64,000 nt of DNA from Blastomussa wellsi (taxonomy: Eukaryota > Cnidaria > Anthozoa > Scleractinia > Plerogyridae). Under the pieces are notes generated by a model. The model was not told where the DNA came from. It did no database searches and worked only from the letters and a program-made list of their open reading frames with translations. The position numbers were made by a program, and so were the translations under genes. Below, piece after piece: positions 39,401 to 48,700 of this stretch (within the stretch, counting starts at the first letter, position 1; every line of letters begins with the position of its first letter). Where the stretch lies: assembly GCA_947652115.1 (NCBI GenBank), contig OX393570.1, positions 14,964,464 through 15,028,463 on the forward strand, written 5' to 3'.

Positions 39401-39686
39401 CGTAAATTTCTCAAAAAAAGGAATCGGGGCTCGACCATTACGTAACTGTACAAGCTTACCTTATCATTGTAGCTAACCGGAAAAACAACCGAGTTCAATT
39501 TCTTCAGCTGCTTGATGTTATGCGGAGTAACATCCCCAAGCTCCGTTCTTCCTTTCCTAAGAAAAGGAGAGCAAAATCTAGCAACCAACTGGAAAATGAT
39601 CGCAGAAATCGGCAAAGATAAAGTTCTTACGGTTTCATGGGTTTGAAGGTGACAATTTCTTGATCATTCGACATATTTTGCGGCAT
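24436..39686 (-). CDS. NAA50: N-alpha-acetyltransferase 50, complete, six exons
   Basis: NAA50 (San/NAT13) is a GNAT-fold enzyme that transfers acetyl from acetyl-CoA to N-terminal Met of nascent proteins, works with NatA at ribosomes and is needed for sister-chromatid cohesion. Exons: 39686-39631, 39556-39460, 27177-27135, 25820-25701, 25505-25439, 24598-24436; all GT/AG, total 181 codons plus stop (human 169). Visible landmarks are TELGDVTPHNIKQLKKLNSV, the YIMTLGCL strand with the catalytic Tyr, the acetyl-CoA loop RRLGIG, YLHVQVSN with the catalytic His, and FGFEIIETKKQYYK. The N-terminus is about 15 residues longer than in human. Start choice: the first ATG (39686) is in frame; another in-frame Met five codons on (MSNDQEIV) is equally possible. 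Intron 2 is 9.9 kb plus of mobile elements within 27178-39459. The 5' end faces VPS26C. Confidence 0.96.
24952..25215 (-). mobile_element. tRNA-derived SINE, copy 1
   Basis: On the minus strand the element starts gtagtggcctaatggttag, a good pol III A-box, followed by gggttcaaggctc, a decayed B-box. A body containing cttgggcaagacactttact and caggtgtataaatgggtac follows. The copy at 49554-49845 has the same layout with a better B-box. It sits in the NAA50 3' part between exon 6 and exon 5. Confidence 0.8.
25821..27134. other. NAA50 intron 3, no gene seen
   Basis: A 1.3 kb AT-rich intron. The 113-codon minus-strand frame at 26854-27195 is exon 3 of NAA50 read through its donor site into this intron, not a separate gene. 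Nothing else is recognised. Confidence 0.6.
27178..29069. other. NAA50 intron 2, distal part
   Basis: AT-rich intron sequence with a low-complexity TTTAT-rich stretch at about 27690-27780. A short repeat around 28020-28075 (caccattttgatt ... gtccaactgttatttgc) also occurs near 10900-11075. No gene is seen. Confidence 0.55.
29070..29257 (+). repeat. Split direct repeat A1
   Basis: Identical to A2 at 33483-33670. It starts atatgttatttctgacgagt and contains a TATA-like gtataaaag, so it probably carries the element promoter just before the gag ATG at 29280. Confidence 0.9.
29280..29975 (+). CDS. Gag-like protein with CCHC zinc knuckle
   Basis: This 231-aa ORF starts 23 bases after repeat A1. 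Residues 1-115 are helical and charged, 140-165 are basic (RARVSLSARKKKK), and a zinc knuckle lies near the C-terminus: Cys206, Cys209, His214, Cys219 in CFACGKPGHWRACC. It is the likely nucleic-acid-binding structural protein of the retrotransposon. The body sequence is of the type seen in DIRS-like gag proteins and not retroviral. The frame is intact from ATG to stop, and the pol frame begins downstream after about 140 bases. Confidence 0.85.
   Translation: MAVSKDDVSELITTNNELMSDFKELLKDTVGQIKRANDASAELQMQEIKKIKYQEPHNFKRRANEDQYKFNLKLAETLDSAKSAAEKSRLEKVKLDLEEGEKLLSERQKHILLADKSEFGWCTVDEYKQHDLADDSEDEKRIYSAERRARVSLSARKKKKASNMPSAKKFSPPDRSTSNAQPQAQSFQSGVVNPGFQPRRPNTGTCFACGKPGHWRACCPALPKQAASSSK
30116..32139 (+). 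CDS. Reverse transcriptase-RNase H (pol), frame broken at a G10 run
   Basis: Two overlapping frames form one protein. Frame 30116-30811 carries the reverse transcriptase: RLILDLRHIN, FDLKSGYHHI, LPFGLSSAPF and the catalytic FLDD. Immediately after FLDD the reading frame changes at a run of ten G (30767-30776). The sequence continues in the frame listed as 30607-32139: thumb (HSDLLKSGFVPNQEKSLW), then RNase H with Asp220, Glu255, Asp280 and Asp329 of that frame (FSDASDSACGAFL, STWRELKA, WYSDNQ, DLNVKADI). The last 170 residues (DAFAQDWGYDNNWLCPPV) resemble the Dam-like methyltransferase tail of DIRS/PAT pol. The real start may lie before 30116. The break is either a homopolymer indel or a sequencing error. 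Confidence 0.88.
32321..33346 (+). CDS. Tyrosine recombinase (integrase) of the retrotransposon
   Basis: A 341-aa ORF of the lambda-integrase/tyrosine-recombinase family, which replaces DDE integrase in DIRS-like elements by joining a circular DNA intermediate to the target. Residues about 40-125 form the SAM-like core-binding domain. The catalytic domain has Arg174 (GFFRFDDVSRI), His289 and Arg292 (LHSLRSGGA), His312 (RHGRW) and the nucleophile Tyr324 (DIYVDD), so the catalytic set is intact. The actual start may be the Met at 32321 or a later codon, since the first 30 residues look less conserved. It is followed after about 40 bases by repeat B1. Confidence 0.92.
   Translation: MIFFLDVFRSGFWDFDQNVLPDGPVSGLTDRLKVTVLSSKANSTSLLYHRAYRKWKEFAISMFNGSVFPANPFHVALYLQHLIEQSQSPSVVDSAFYGIKWAHSMAGIPSPTDNPIVEAVRSASKRILGTGLVNRKEPVSSSLIHDIIGRSNLDNPVELRNITMYVLSFAGFFRFDDVSRIRRNDIFFNDGFMVIKIHKSKNDQLRRGDEVVISELSSCACPVKLLRRYLTNFQISPESRELIFRPISRGKGACRLVAPDKPISYTTIREAFRRDLKSIGADPSRFGLHSLRSGGATMAANNGVNDRVFQRHGRWKSVQAKDIYVDDDLEQRLAVSKFLGL
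33387..33670 (+). repeat. Joined repeats B1 and A2 of the retrotransposon
   Basis: B1 (33387-33486) is identical to B2 at the 3' end, and A2 (33483-33670) is identical to A1 at the 5' end. The two share atat at their junction. B1 contains ccaaaataaactt, a possible poly(A) signal. Confidence 0.9.
33999..34300 (+). repeat. Tandem repeat of about 125 bp between A2 and B2
   Basis: Units beginning ttccccagcc and containing gagagcttatttggg, then gatggcctgt, then gtaggagttgttgttcccc recur two to three times with substitutions. They lie in the non-coding spacer of the YR retrotransposon. Confidence 0.7.
34408..34507 (+). repeat. Split direct repeat B2, 3' end of the retrotransposon
   Basis: Identical to B1. 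The element ends at ...gagacaaaatat and the host intron continues with agtaatctt. Confidence 0.88.
34581..34893 (+). repeat. Left terminal inverted repeat with tandem subterminal units
   Basis: Begins TGTATGGGGCGCC and ends just past the shared atgcaatgcgcc that contains the transposase start codon. At least ten atggtcaac units lie between 34635 and 34850, alternating short spacers (tcgactttttat, taatcacttttgat). The left TIR is about 50 bp longer than the right one because it has more units. Confidence 0.9.
34873..36424 (+). CDS. Integrase-fold DDE transposase (two overlapping frames)
   Basis: The N-terminal frame 34873-35352 starts inside the TIR (MQCAKTQASL) and is acidic and helical. The second frame 35195-36424 has a helix-turn-helix (FPWKKIANLLGVSESTLRRR) and an rve-type catalytic core: Asp153 (LWHIDSNHK), Asp210 (RVRSDYGMEN) and Glu245 (NCRVERAHRD), numbered in the second frame, a D-D-34-E triad. 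The relatives I recall are integrase-core proteins of fish and cnidarian genomes with the same LWHID, RSD and VER motifs. The two frames differ by one; a short intron or a frameshift in 35195-35352 must join them. The triad is intact, so activity is possible if the N-terminus is joined. Confidence 0.82.
36808..38834 (-). pseudogene. HECT E3-like gene of the transposon, split by a nested element
   Basis: The minus-strand frame starts at ATG 38834 inside the right TIR (MQCAQTQSKM, mirroring the transposase start) and runs to 38102. There a 1085-bp element interrupts it, and it resumes at 37010 to a stop at 36808-36810. Leaving out the insertion, 936 bases stay in frame (311 aa). The N-terminal half is unassigned. 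The C-terminal part has the HECT C-lobe pattern: LKRFIRGLDEAKLTTFLRF before the break, then RRPISHTCGCTLEVPSTY after it, with the TC of the thioester cysteine, then FCELREEF. It resembles the G2E3-type HECT proteins common in fish and coral genomes. As it stands the gene should yield a truncated protein ending in element sequence. Confidence 0.75.
37011..38095. mobile_element. Nested 1085-bp DNA element with 14-bp TIRs and 6-bp target duplication
   Basis: The ends cagggttttcatta and taatgaaaaccctg are perfect inverted repeats. The bases taaatc precede (37005-37010) and follow (38096-38101) the element as a 6-bp duplication. The left part contains ggggccgtaaggccccgtcc and ggggggtctgggggcatgc, words frequent in cnidarian non-autonomous repeats. 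The only ORF (37633-37863) has no recognisable domain, so it is probably non-autonomous. It disrupts the HECT-like gene of the surrounding transposon and is therefore younger than that insertion. Confidence 0.88.
38817..39080 (-). repeat. Right terminal inverted repeat
   Basis: Complement of the left TIR, from the shared caatgcgcccaaactcaa near 38817 to gccccataca at 39080, with about nine ttgaccatat units. Confidence 0.9.
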
Positions 39687-39794
39687 AACTCGTGGAATGA
39701 TTCCCGCCAAATAACACTGCACATGCCCGAGCCTCGCTTTCAAGCGCAAACGTCAGTCCGCTGGACAAGCATCAGTTTGGGCTCTTGTTTCAAA
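39687..39794. promoter_or_regulatory. Bidirectional NAA50/VPS26C promoter with E2F-like site
   Basis: Only 108 bp separate the two divergent start codons, so 5' UTRs and promoter must share this gap. It contains ttcccgccaaa at 39701-39711, a good E2F-type motif, and no TATA box. The arrangement suggests housekeeping, co-regulated expression; that is inference. Confidence 0.75.
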
Positions 39795-42700
39795 ATGGCG
39801 ACTTTGGAGATCCGGCTGAAGAGAGTGAACAAGATTTATTACGAAGGAGTAAGTAGTGCTAGTCTGTTACAGATTTATGCTGAATTCTTACACATAGCTG
39901 AAAAGTTAGGTTTTCCACAGACCTGGTTTTGTAAATGTTCTGTGTGAATAGCAACTCCTGTTTAAAAAAAGACATAACAGTTTTAGCTTATTACAAAACA
40001 TGTTTCGACTTGTGAACTTGTCATCTTCAGTTGCAAATGCATTCTCATCCCCAGAGGCCACAATCCTTTTAGTCAGCCCCAAGAAATCCATACCTCTGGC
40101 CGCCCCCAAATTATGAGCACGGGCAGAGTACTCGTTCTGTAGTTTTCAGCCAATCAGATTTGAGAATGAGTCTGTGAGTCGTGGACTTCTGGTTTTGGAG
40201 GTAGCCAGAGGTCGCGATTCTTGGAGCTGACCAAAAGGAGCCCGACTCTCTGGAGACGAGAATGTTGCAAATGCGGCTGTACAGTTCGGATTTCCCTTTA
40301 TATACATATGTTATAGGATTACGTAATAAATCTATATTAAGAATTTAAAATTGACCAGAAACATATATTTATCCCCCCTCCCCTTTAGGGGGATTTGGAT
40401 AAAAAATGAAATGTCCCATAGTAGTCAAGTGTGCAACAATACCAAATGAAAACCACTGACAACAAGAACAAAACCTCAAGAAAAAGACACTAAACTCCTG
40501 TTTTGGTTTGATCCATTTTTGCAAGCATATATTGCGGTAGTGGTAGTATTGCAGGGGATCAGAATCAGAAAAGATGGGGTGATAAGGTTGCATATAATGG
40601 CACCACACATCGGTCAAATAATTTGTAGTAGCTACATGTACAGTGTCCAGGGGGGGGGGGGGTGTAATGCAGACGGTAGACCTGCAGACTGGCACTCAGG
40701 TTAGCATAAATATCACTCTGGTTTGCCTGAATAGCACTCTGGTTAACCTTAATGATGTAAAGAATGAGAAATACATGTTATGGATGTTGTGGTCTAGATT
40801 TGGTGGCTTGTTTGACTTGATAGTGGATGTTAAGTCTTGACAGGTGTATAGATTTGGTGGTTCGCTTGACTCAGTAGCGGATGTTATTAGTTAAGTCTTG
40901 ACAGGTGTATAGATTTGGTGGTTCGCTTGACTCAGTAGTGGATGTTATTAGTTAAGTCTTGACAGATCTATAGATTTGGTGTTCGCTTGACTCAGTAGTG
41001 GATGTTATTAGTTAAGTCTTGACAGGTGTATAGATTTGGTGGTTCGCTTGACTCAGTAGCGGATGTTATTAGTTAAGTCTTGATAGATGTATAGATTTGG
41101 TGGTTCGCTTGACTCAGTAGTGGATGTTATTAGTTAAGTCTTGACAGGTGTATAGATTTGGTGGTTCGCTTGACTCAGTAGCGGATGTTATTAGTTAAGT
41201 CTTGACAGGTGTATAGATTTGGTGGTTCGCTTGACTCAGTAGTGGATGTTATTAGTTAAGTCTTGATAGATGTATAGATTTGGTGGTTCGCTTGACTCAG
41301 TAGTGGATGTTATTAGTTAAGTCTTGATAGATGTATAGATTTGGTGGTTCGCTTGACTCAGTAGCGGATGTTATTAGTTAAGTCTTGACAGATCTATAGA
41401 TTTGGTGTTCACTTGACTCAGTAGCGGATGTTATTAGTTAAGTCTTGACAGGTGTATAGAGTTGGTGGTTCGCTTGACTCAGTAGCGGATGTTATTAGTT
41501 AAGTCTTGACAGATCTATAGATTTGGTGTTCACTTGACTCAGTAGCGGATGTTATTAGTTAAGTCTTGACAGGTGTATAGATTTGGTGGTTCGCTTGACT
41601 CAGTAGTGGATGTTATTAGTTAAGTCTTGACAGGTGTATAGATTTGGTGGTTCGCTTGACTCAGTAGTGGATGTTATTAGTTAAGTCTTGATAGATGTAT
41701 AGATTTGGTGGTTCGCTTGACTCAGTAGCGGATGTTATTAGTTAAGTCTTGACAGGTGTATAGATTTGGTGGTTCGCTTGACTCAGTAGGGGATGTTATT
41801 AGTTAAGTCTTGACAGGTGTATAGATTTGGTGGTTCGCTTGACTCAGTAGCGGATGTTATTAGTTAAGTCTTGACAGGTGTATAGATTTGGTGGTTCGCT
41901 TGACTCAGTAGCGGATGTTATTAGTTAAGTCTTGACAGATCTATAGATTTGGTGTTCACTTGACTCAGTAGCGGATGTTATTAGTTAAGTCTTGACAGGT
42001 GTATAGATTTGGTGGTTCGCTTGACTCAGTAGTGGATGTTATTAGTTAAGTCTTGATAGATGTATAGATTTGGTGGTTCGCTTGACTCGGTAGTGGATGT
42101 TATTAGTTAAGTCTTGACAGGTGTATAGATTTGGTGTTCACTTGACTCAGTAGCGGATGTTATTAGTTAAGTCTTGACAGGTGTATAGATTTGGTGGTTC
42201 GCTTGACACAGTAGCGGATGTTATTAGTTAAGTCTTGACAGGTGTATAGATTTGGTGTTCACTTGACTCAGTAGCGGATGTTATTAGTTAAGTCTTGACA
42301 GGTGTATAGATTTGGTGGTTCGCTTGACTCAGTAGCGGATGTTATTAGTTAAGTCTTGATAGATGTATAGATTTGGTGGTTCGCTTGACTCAGTAGCGGA
42401 TGTTATTAGTTAAGTCTTGACAGGTCTATAGATTTGGTGGTTCGCTTGACTCAGTAGCGGATGTTATTAGTTAAGTCTTGACAGGTGTATAGATTTGGTG
42501 GTTCGCTTGACTCAGTAGTGGATGTTATTAGTTAAGTCTTGATAGATGTATAGATTTGGTGGTTCGCTTGACTCAGTAGCGGATGTTATTAGTTAAGTCT
42601 TGACAGGTGTATAGATTTGGTGGTTCGCTTGACTCAGTAGTGGATGTTATTAGTTAAGTCTTGATAGATGTATAGATTTGGTGGTTCGCTTGACTCAGTA

Positions 42701-45700
42701 GCGGATGTTATTAGTTAAGTCTTGACAGGTGTAGAGATTTGGTGGTTCGCTTGACTCAGTAGTGGATGTTATTAGTTAAGTCTTGACAGATCTATAGATT
42801 TGGTGGTTCGCTTGACTCGGTAGTGGATGTTATTAGTTAAGTCTTGACAGGTGTATAGATTTGGTGGTTCGCTTGACTCAGTAGTGGATGTTATTAGTTA
42901 AGTCTTGACAGGTCTAGAGATTTGGTGGTTCGCTTGACTCGGTAGTGGATGTTATGTCACGACAGATCTATGCATTAGACTTGGTGGCTTGTTTGACCCA
43001 GTTGTGGATGTCAAGTCTTGACCGGTCTATAGATTTAATGTACATTGGTGTATTTTTATTTTGCAGGATATTGTTAAGGGTGTTATAGTGGTTCAAAGTC
43101 GTGGAGAGCTACCTCATAATGGCATCACTCTCGCTATGGAAGGAGCAGTGAATCTTCAGTTGAGCGCTAAAAGTGTTGGAGTATTTGAAGCATTTTACAA
43201 TTCACTCAAGCCAATCCAACTTGTCAACTACTCCCTGGAGATTGCAAAACCTGGCAAATTATACCATTCAATACATCTTGTTCAATTCTGTTTAGTTGTT
43301 GGTTTTGTGTGGTAGATAACATAAGCTTGAATGAATGTTGCTTTTTATCCCAACTGTAATCAGTCGCTCCGACGTGGGGCTAACGCTCTAAACGTCAGCT
43401 CTCGAATCTCTTTACGGTGGCCAATTCACATTATCAACCCACTTGATAAAACCAAATTATATTATTGTTATACTTCCCACTGACGCAGCACCACAGTTTC
43501 TTTAGAAACTTATTCCCTCGACTTTTTTCAGTTGTTAGTTACTCATTTAGAATAAAAGAATACATATTAAGCATTAGCCTGGTCAGAGTTAACCTAATCT
43601 GTATTAATTGCCAGGAGTGACACGCATAATTTGGCAGGAGCAGTGAAAATTTGCCCTACTGGAATTCCTTACAAACATACAATGTACTGGACTGGTACCA
43701 TCATACAACATATTGACAACCTATCAAATTTGAATTTTTAGGGTTACTATCATAGTGTATATTTTATATTTAGCACATTTAATTTTATCATGCTTACATG
43801 GAATTTGCTCTATACAATTTTATTATTTGTAGTATTATTTAGCCTTTTCTTTCCTGTTTTGTATTATTTTCTGTTGTAAATGTGTCAATATTTGAGTAGT
43901 ATTGAATTGAGAAAGATTTAAATGACTGCAATGTTTACGCCAAATGGCAAGACCGAACTTCCTTTTGAGATTCCACTGAAGCCCAAGGGTGGCAAACCAA
44001 TGTATGAGACTTACCATGGAGTATTTGTCAACATTCAGGTATTCCTACAGTTTGCTGTTGTGTCTTTTGGTTATAGTCCATTGCATGTTTTGTTTTGCCA
44101 GTTCACACAAAACTTTCACTTGTTAACGCCCAAGTTAAATAACTCACTTGTTATTGAAATTTGGCTCATTATATACATGCTAGGTCAAGTTGTTTTGCAT
44201 TTTAAATCTGTTCCATCCTGGCTTAATCTGCTTCAACAAATACATGTAATTGCCTTTTATTTAATGGATCCAAATGACTGGTATTTTTATGTCCTTCTAA
44301 AAATGTTATCTTTCTTTGAAGCAGCATCAGACATCGGATAATATTGGTCAACCAAATTTGCCTGTGAGTTTCAGATTTTAACCAATCAATTAATTGACAT
44401 TGCAATCAGTGATTTGACAAAGGTTGATGCTTTAGGCTGAACAGACTTTGAAACATGGTTTACAAACGTCTCTAACTTTAAAAGTTTCGTGTCTCCCAAA
44501 ATCATGTAAACTCTTCAAAATTTTTATTCAGTTTTGTGACAACTGAGTGTAAAATCCTGTTATTTCCCTACTGCTTGGAAGAAGCTGAGATTAAAATCAC
44601 GTTGTTTGGCCATTTTTAGGAGTATCACAGAAATCATAAAAAATGCTAAGAGTTTGTACAGATTTTCAACCATGTTTCAAAGTCCATGACTTGGCCTATG
44701 TTTTACCTAAAAGCATCAAACTTCATCAGATGACTAATCTCAACGTGATCTTAAGTGTGGTGGGGTCAGTTTGTTGAGTGGTTAAAATCTGAAACTTGCT
44801 CAAAAGGACCTTTTTGAGGGGCTTATTTTTGGAAGGGGCTTATATTCGGAGGGGCTTATTATTGGAGGGAAATTTGCATTTCAAGATAATTGGCTGGGCT
44901 TATAATTGGAGGGAAATTTGTGTCAAAATTTTTGAATGTGCAACTGGTAATATTAGAGGTTTTGGCTAGAAATTCGTAGCAAGTTAATCAGTAGGAAATA
45001 GAATTCACCGGAAGAGAATCAGCGCTTAAAGAAAACAATAGAAAAAGTAAAGAAATATTGCCTTTTGTTACACAGTACCAACCATCTGTGTCAAACATTG
45101 TAGGAGCCTTGCTTAACAAATGGCAAATTATACAAAATCAACCAAGGCTTCGACAAATTTTCAAAGAACCACCAATAATATCTTACAAGAAAGGAAAATC
45201 CTTAAAAGATACACTCGTTAGAGCAAAACTTTAAAAGGTCAACAAATGCTTTCCCAGCAGTCTAGATGTGCGGCCTGTCAACCCTTGCTATTTCCTACCC
45301 TTATGTGTAGTTTGCTTTGGTTTGTATACTTGAGGATAATTTCCAAATACAAGCCCCCGGGGCTTATATTCGGAGGGGCTTATTATAGGAGGTATTTTTG
45401 CGTTTCAGATTTGGGGGACTTGTATACGGAGGGGCTTGTACACGGAGGGGCTCATTTTCGGAATTTTACGGTATTTTTCAAAAAGTATTAAAATGATTCG
45501 CAAAACTCATCTGTTCGACTTAACCGTAATCCAACTGTAGACCTTCTGAAAGGCGTGCTAACAAGAGCATTACTCGATCAAAACTCGCTCTCCGATCCAA
45601 ACCGATCCCCGAGTTGTTCTGTTTTCAGGTTTTGGTCGGTTTTGAGAAAGAGACTGGCTGCATTTTGTTAAATATTCCATTATTTCTTGTTCAATATGGA

Positions 45701-48700
45701 ATCCTGGCATTTGCTAATTAATTTAAACACCCAGATTACATCTCAGAGTACTTGAATTTTCCGGGAGGGCGTGTCCCCGGACCCCCCTTGATTGTATCTC
45801 CCCTCAATATATTCCACCTGTGCTTACAAACAAAAAATGCCTAGGATCGCCCCTGCCAGTGTTCAGAACCAGAATAATGGATAACTAACACAAGCTATGA
45901 TTAGTTCATGGTTGCCTTTGGAAACCATTAGCCAATCATAGCTTGGGTACTCAGAAATTCTAGTGCCGAAGTCAAGTTGGCTTCCTGGAGTTTCTGTCAA
46001 GGGTAATTAGATTGATCACCAACATTTTGGAATTATTTAAATTTTATTATAATTTTAATTACCAAATTAAAGTGCCATTAATTCTTGATGTAGTTTAATT
46101 GATCAGTATTGGAATACAATCAACAGTTTAATTTAATAGGCAGAAATACTTTCATTAAGGTGTTTCAAGGCTGGGCATATCATAAGATTCTTCTCCTGTG
46201 TTTTCTTGTTTTGCAGTATTATCTCAGAACTGAAATGAAGAGGTCATTGTTAAACAAAGATCTTCAGACCCAAGCTGAGTTTATTGTTGAGAGCAAGGTA
46301 CATGTAACTTTCTACAGGGCTTCTGATAATTCGCGGGAAAAAAGGCAAATTTCGCAGGATTTGCAGAGACAAATTCGCGGAGAAAACGGCCGATTTTGCA
46401 GGAAAACAAAGAAGAAAGATTCCAGAAAAAAGAATATTGGAAGGATGTCACATTCAGGGCAGCACACCAACACAGTTCTAAAGGCAACTGCACTTGTTTC
46501 AAGTGACAAGAAAAGCTTCACTGAAATGCTAACCTTCTTTTTCAGCTGCAATTTTAGAGCTGAAAACAGCATTGTAATAAATTTATTTTGTCCTTGCACT
46601 CTTGTGTTGCTTTGCAGTTTACAACTTGTGTCTTCCAATTGTGTCTTGCATGTATGATGAATCATGTGCCTGCATTACTAGAGACAGCAGTTTCCTTTTG
46701 CATGCCGTATAGTGGCAATGAAAAGTCTTCTTGTGCTAAGCTAAGCTAAGAACACCTGGTAGTTTTTGGTACAGATGTACGTTGTTTTCTCGCGGCAATG
46801 ACGAAATTTAAAGACTAATTTGAAAGTTTACGGCAAGTAAACAGCCCCAATAGCCAAGATAGGTTTCAAATATGTTGCACCGACACCGACGTTCAAATAA
46901 ATGATGGATCTATCATGTTGAATTTTAAATACATGTAAATGCCCCTGGTGTTTAATCGAGGCCTTGGGTTTACTTGAGGTCCATTGCACTTTTAATTTGA
47001 ATCTGATCCAAATACAGCTGATGCTCGGTTATAACTTTGGTTCATAAGCGACAACACTCTAACAGTTCAACTCATCAGTTTTTCTCCCTCAAATTCAATG
47101 ATCCTAAATTCATGAAATTCAGCAAAACTAGGGTGTGACAAATGCATTAAAGGTGGCGACATCAATGTTTGAAGTAGAATTGTGATTAGGGAGGAGCTAG
47201 GTTAAATACATTTGTGAAGCATAGTGCCATATTGAACATTTAAATGCAGGCACATTTACATTCATCAAGCCACAAATCATTGGTAAAGCCCTGCTCAACG
47301 GGACATGATAGTTGATAATAGTCAATAAAATAAATAAAATAATGAAGGGATTTCTGCAGCTCCATATCCATAGGCTCGTGGCGCTTTATAACAGAATAGT
47401 TCAAACATAACTTAGATTCAAAAAATTACATCAGTGATGAAACCTATGAAATTGTATAAAAATACTAACTGAAATTTATATCCTAATATTCACACTGCAT
47501 ACATTGTTACGGAGACAGTAGTTCAGTGAAAATGCTGGCAAAATAAGTAAGGTTTGAAATTTGTTCCACTGTTTAGGTGCCCCAAGTGAGTTGTGCTATC
47601 AATATCGATACACTATTGTTGACTGTCATTCACTTTGAACTTGTTCAAAATTGTCATGGATAGTGGATGATAGTTTTTCCCGTTTGACCACATGTATGAT
47701 AACTGGTGATAGTTCAGGAGATTCAACTGTCATTGACTCTTGTGTGCCATTTCACCAGGGCTTAAGTGTCGAAGCAAAAACATCTGACTATTCCACATAG
47801 ATTATTCCCAGTTATAAACAGATTGCAATAAATTATAAGCTGCACTTCCTTAAAAACTTATTCCTACTTTTACAGGCAATATCTAAGAAGGCTGAAATGA
47901 AGTCAGTGGATTTCTCTATCACCCCAGAGTCTCTTGAGAATGTAAAAGAGGTATAAATTTGTCTTCTTCTTGTAACAGAAAATTTACATTAATAATAATA
48001 TAATATCGTCACAGCTTGTGTCATTATTGTCATAATTGCTTGAGTTTCTTTGATACACAGAGAGCGAAGGTTCCAAAATTTTTGGTGAAAGGTCATCTGG
48101 ACAGTGCTCAGTGTTGTATCTCCAAACCTTTCACAGGAGAGGTACGTTATGTTTCAGGTTTTTAAACTGTTGTCTGCCACTGAGTGGTGAAAGTAATTGA
48201 ATGTCTTGATCATCTGGTCTCAACTGATGAAACATGTTATGAATTCACAGCTGGAAGTTGTTCACTCAGCCACAGCAATCAAATCCATTGAACTGCAGCT
48301 TGTCAGAGTAGAAACCTGTGGTGAGTGAATTCATTTTTGAAAATCGTTTTCATTTTTTAGTAAAATGATGATATTTTTAACCTGTAAGACAAAGTGTATT
48401 TCATAAAACCATTTGAATACCCTTTGTCACTGACAAAGATGTGAGTCACATCAAAACATGTCTTGCAGGTTAAAAGGTATTGTGTTTTTTCTAAAAAGTG
48501 CTATTACAGTTTCCCTGACTCGTGATCACGTCCTTGTTAATGCTACTTTTAACTCTCTTGGCCAACAAGTCCTCAGTCAGTCTTTCTAAGAACCCCTTCA
48601 ATATGGATAACTCTCTTTATACGACCAGATTTGGGTTGCCTGTAGCTAGTCAGATTAATGGTGATGGGATAGGATAGGATAGGAAAACCTTTATTGAAAT

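Noticed and set aside
39388..39615. 75-codon minus ORF as a stand-alone gene
   Set aside because: Only its middle part is coding: it is NAA50 exon 2 (39556-39460) read through both splice sites.
39660..39947. Longer VPS26C start at 39660
   Set aside because: That frame overlaps NAA50 exon 1 and runs past the donor at 39849. The conserved protein begins at the Met at 39795.
40786..43035. Possible CRISPR array
   Set aside because: The 61-bp units follow each other directly with no unique spacers, in an intron of a eukaryotic gene. It is a minisatellite.
46109..46657. 182-codon plus ORF
   Set aside because: Its central part is VPS26C exon 4 (46217-46297). The rest is intron read through the donor.
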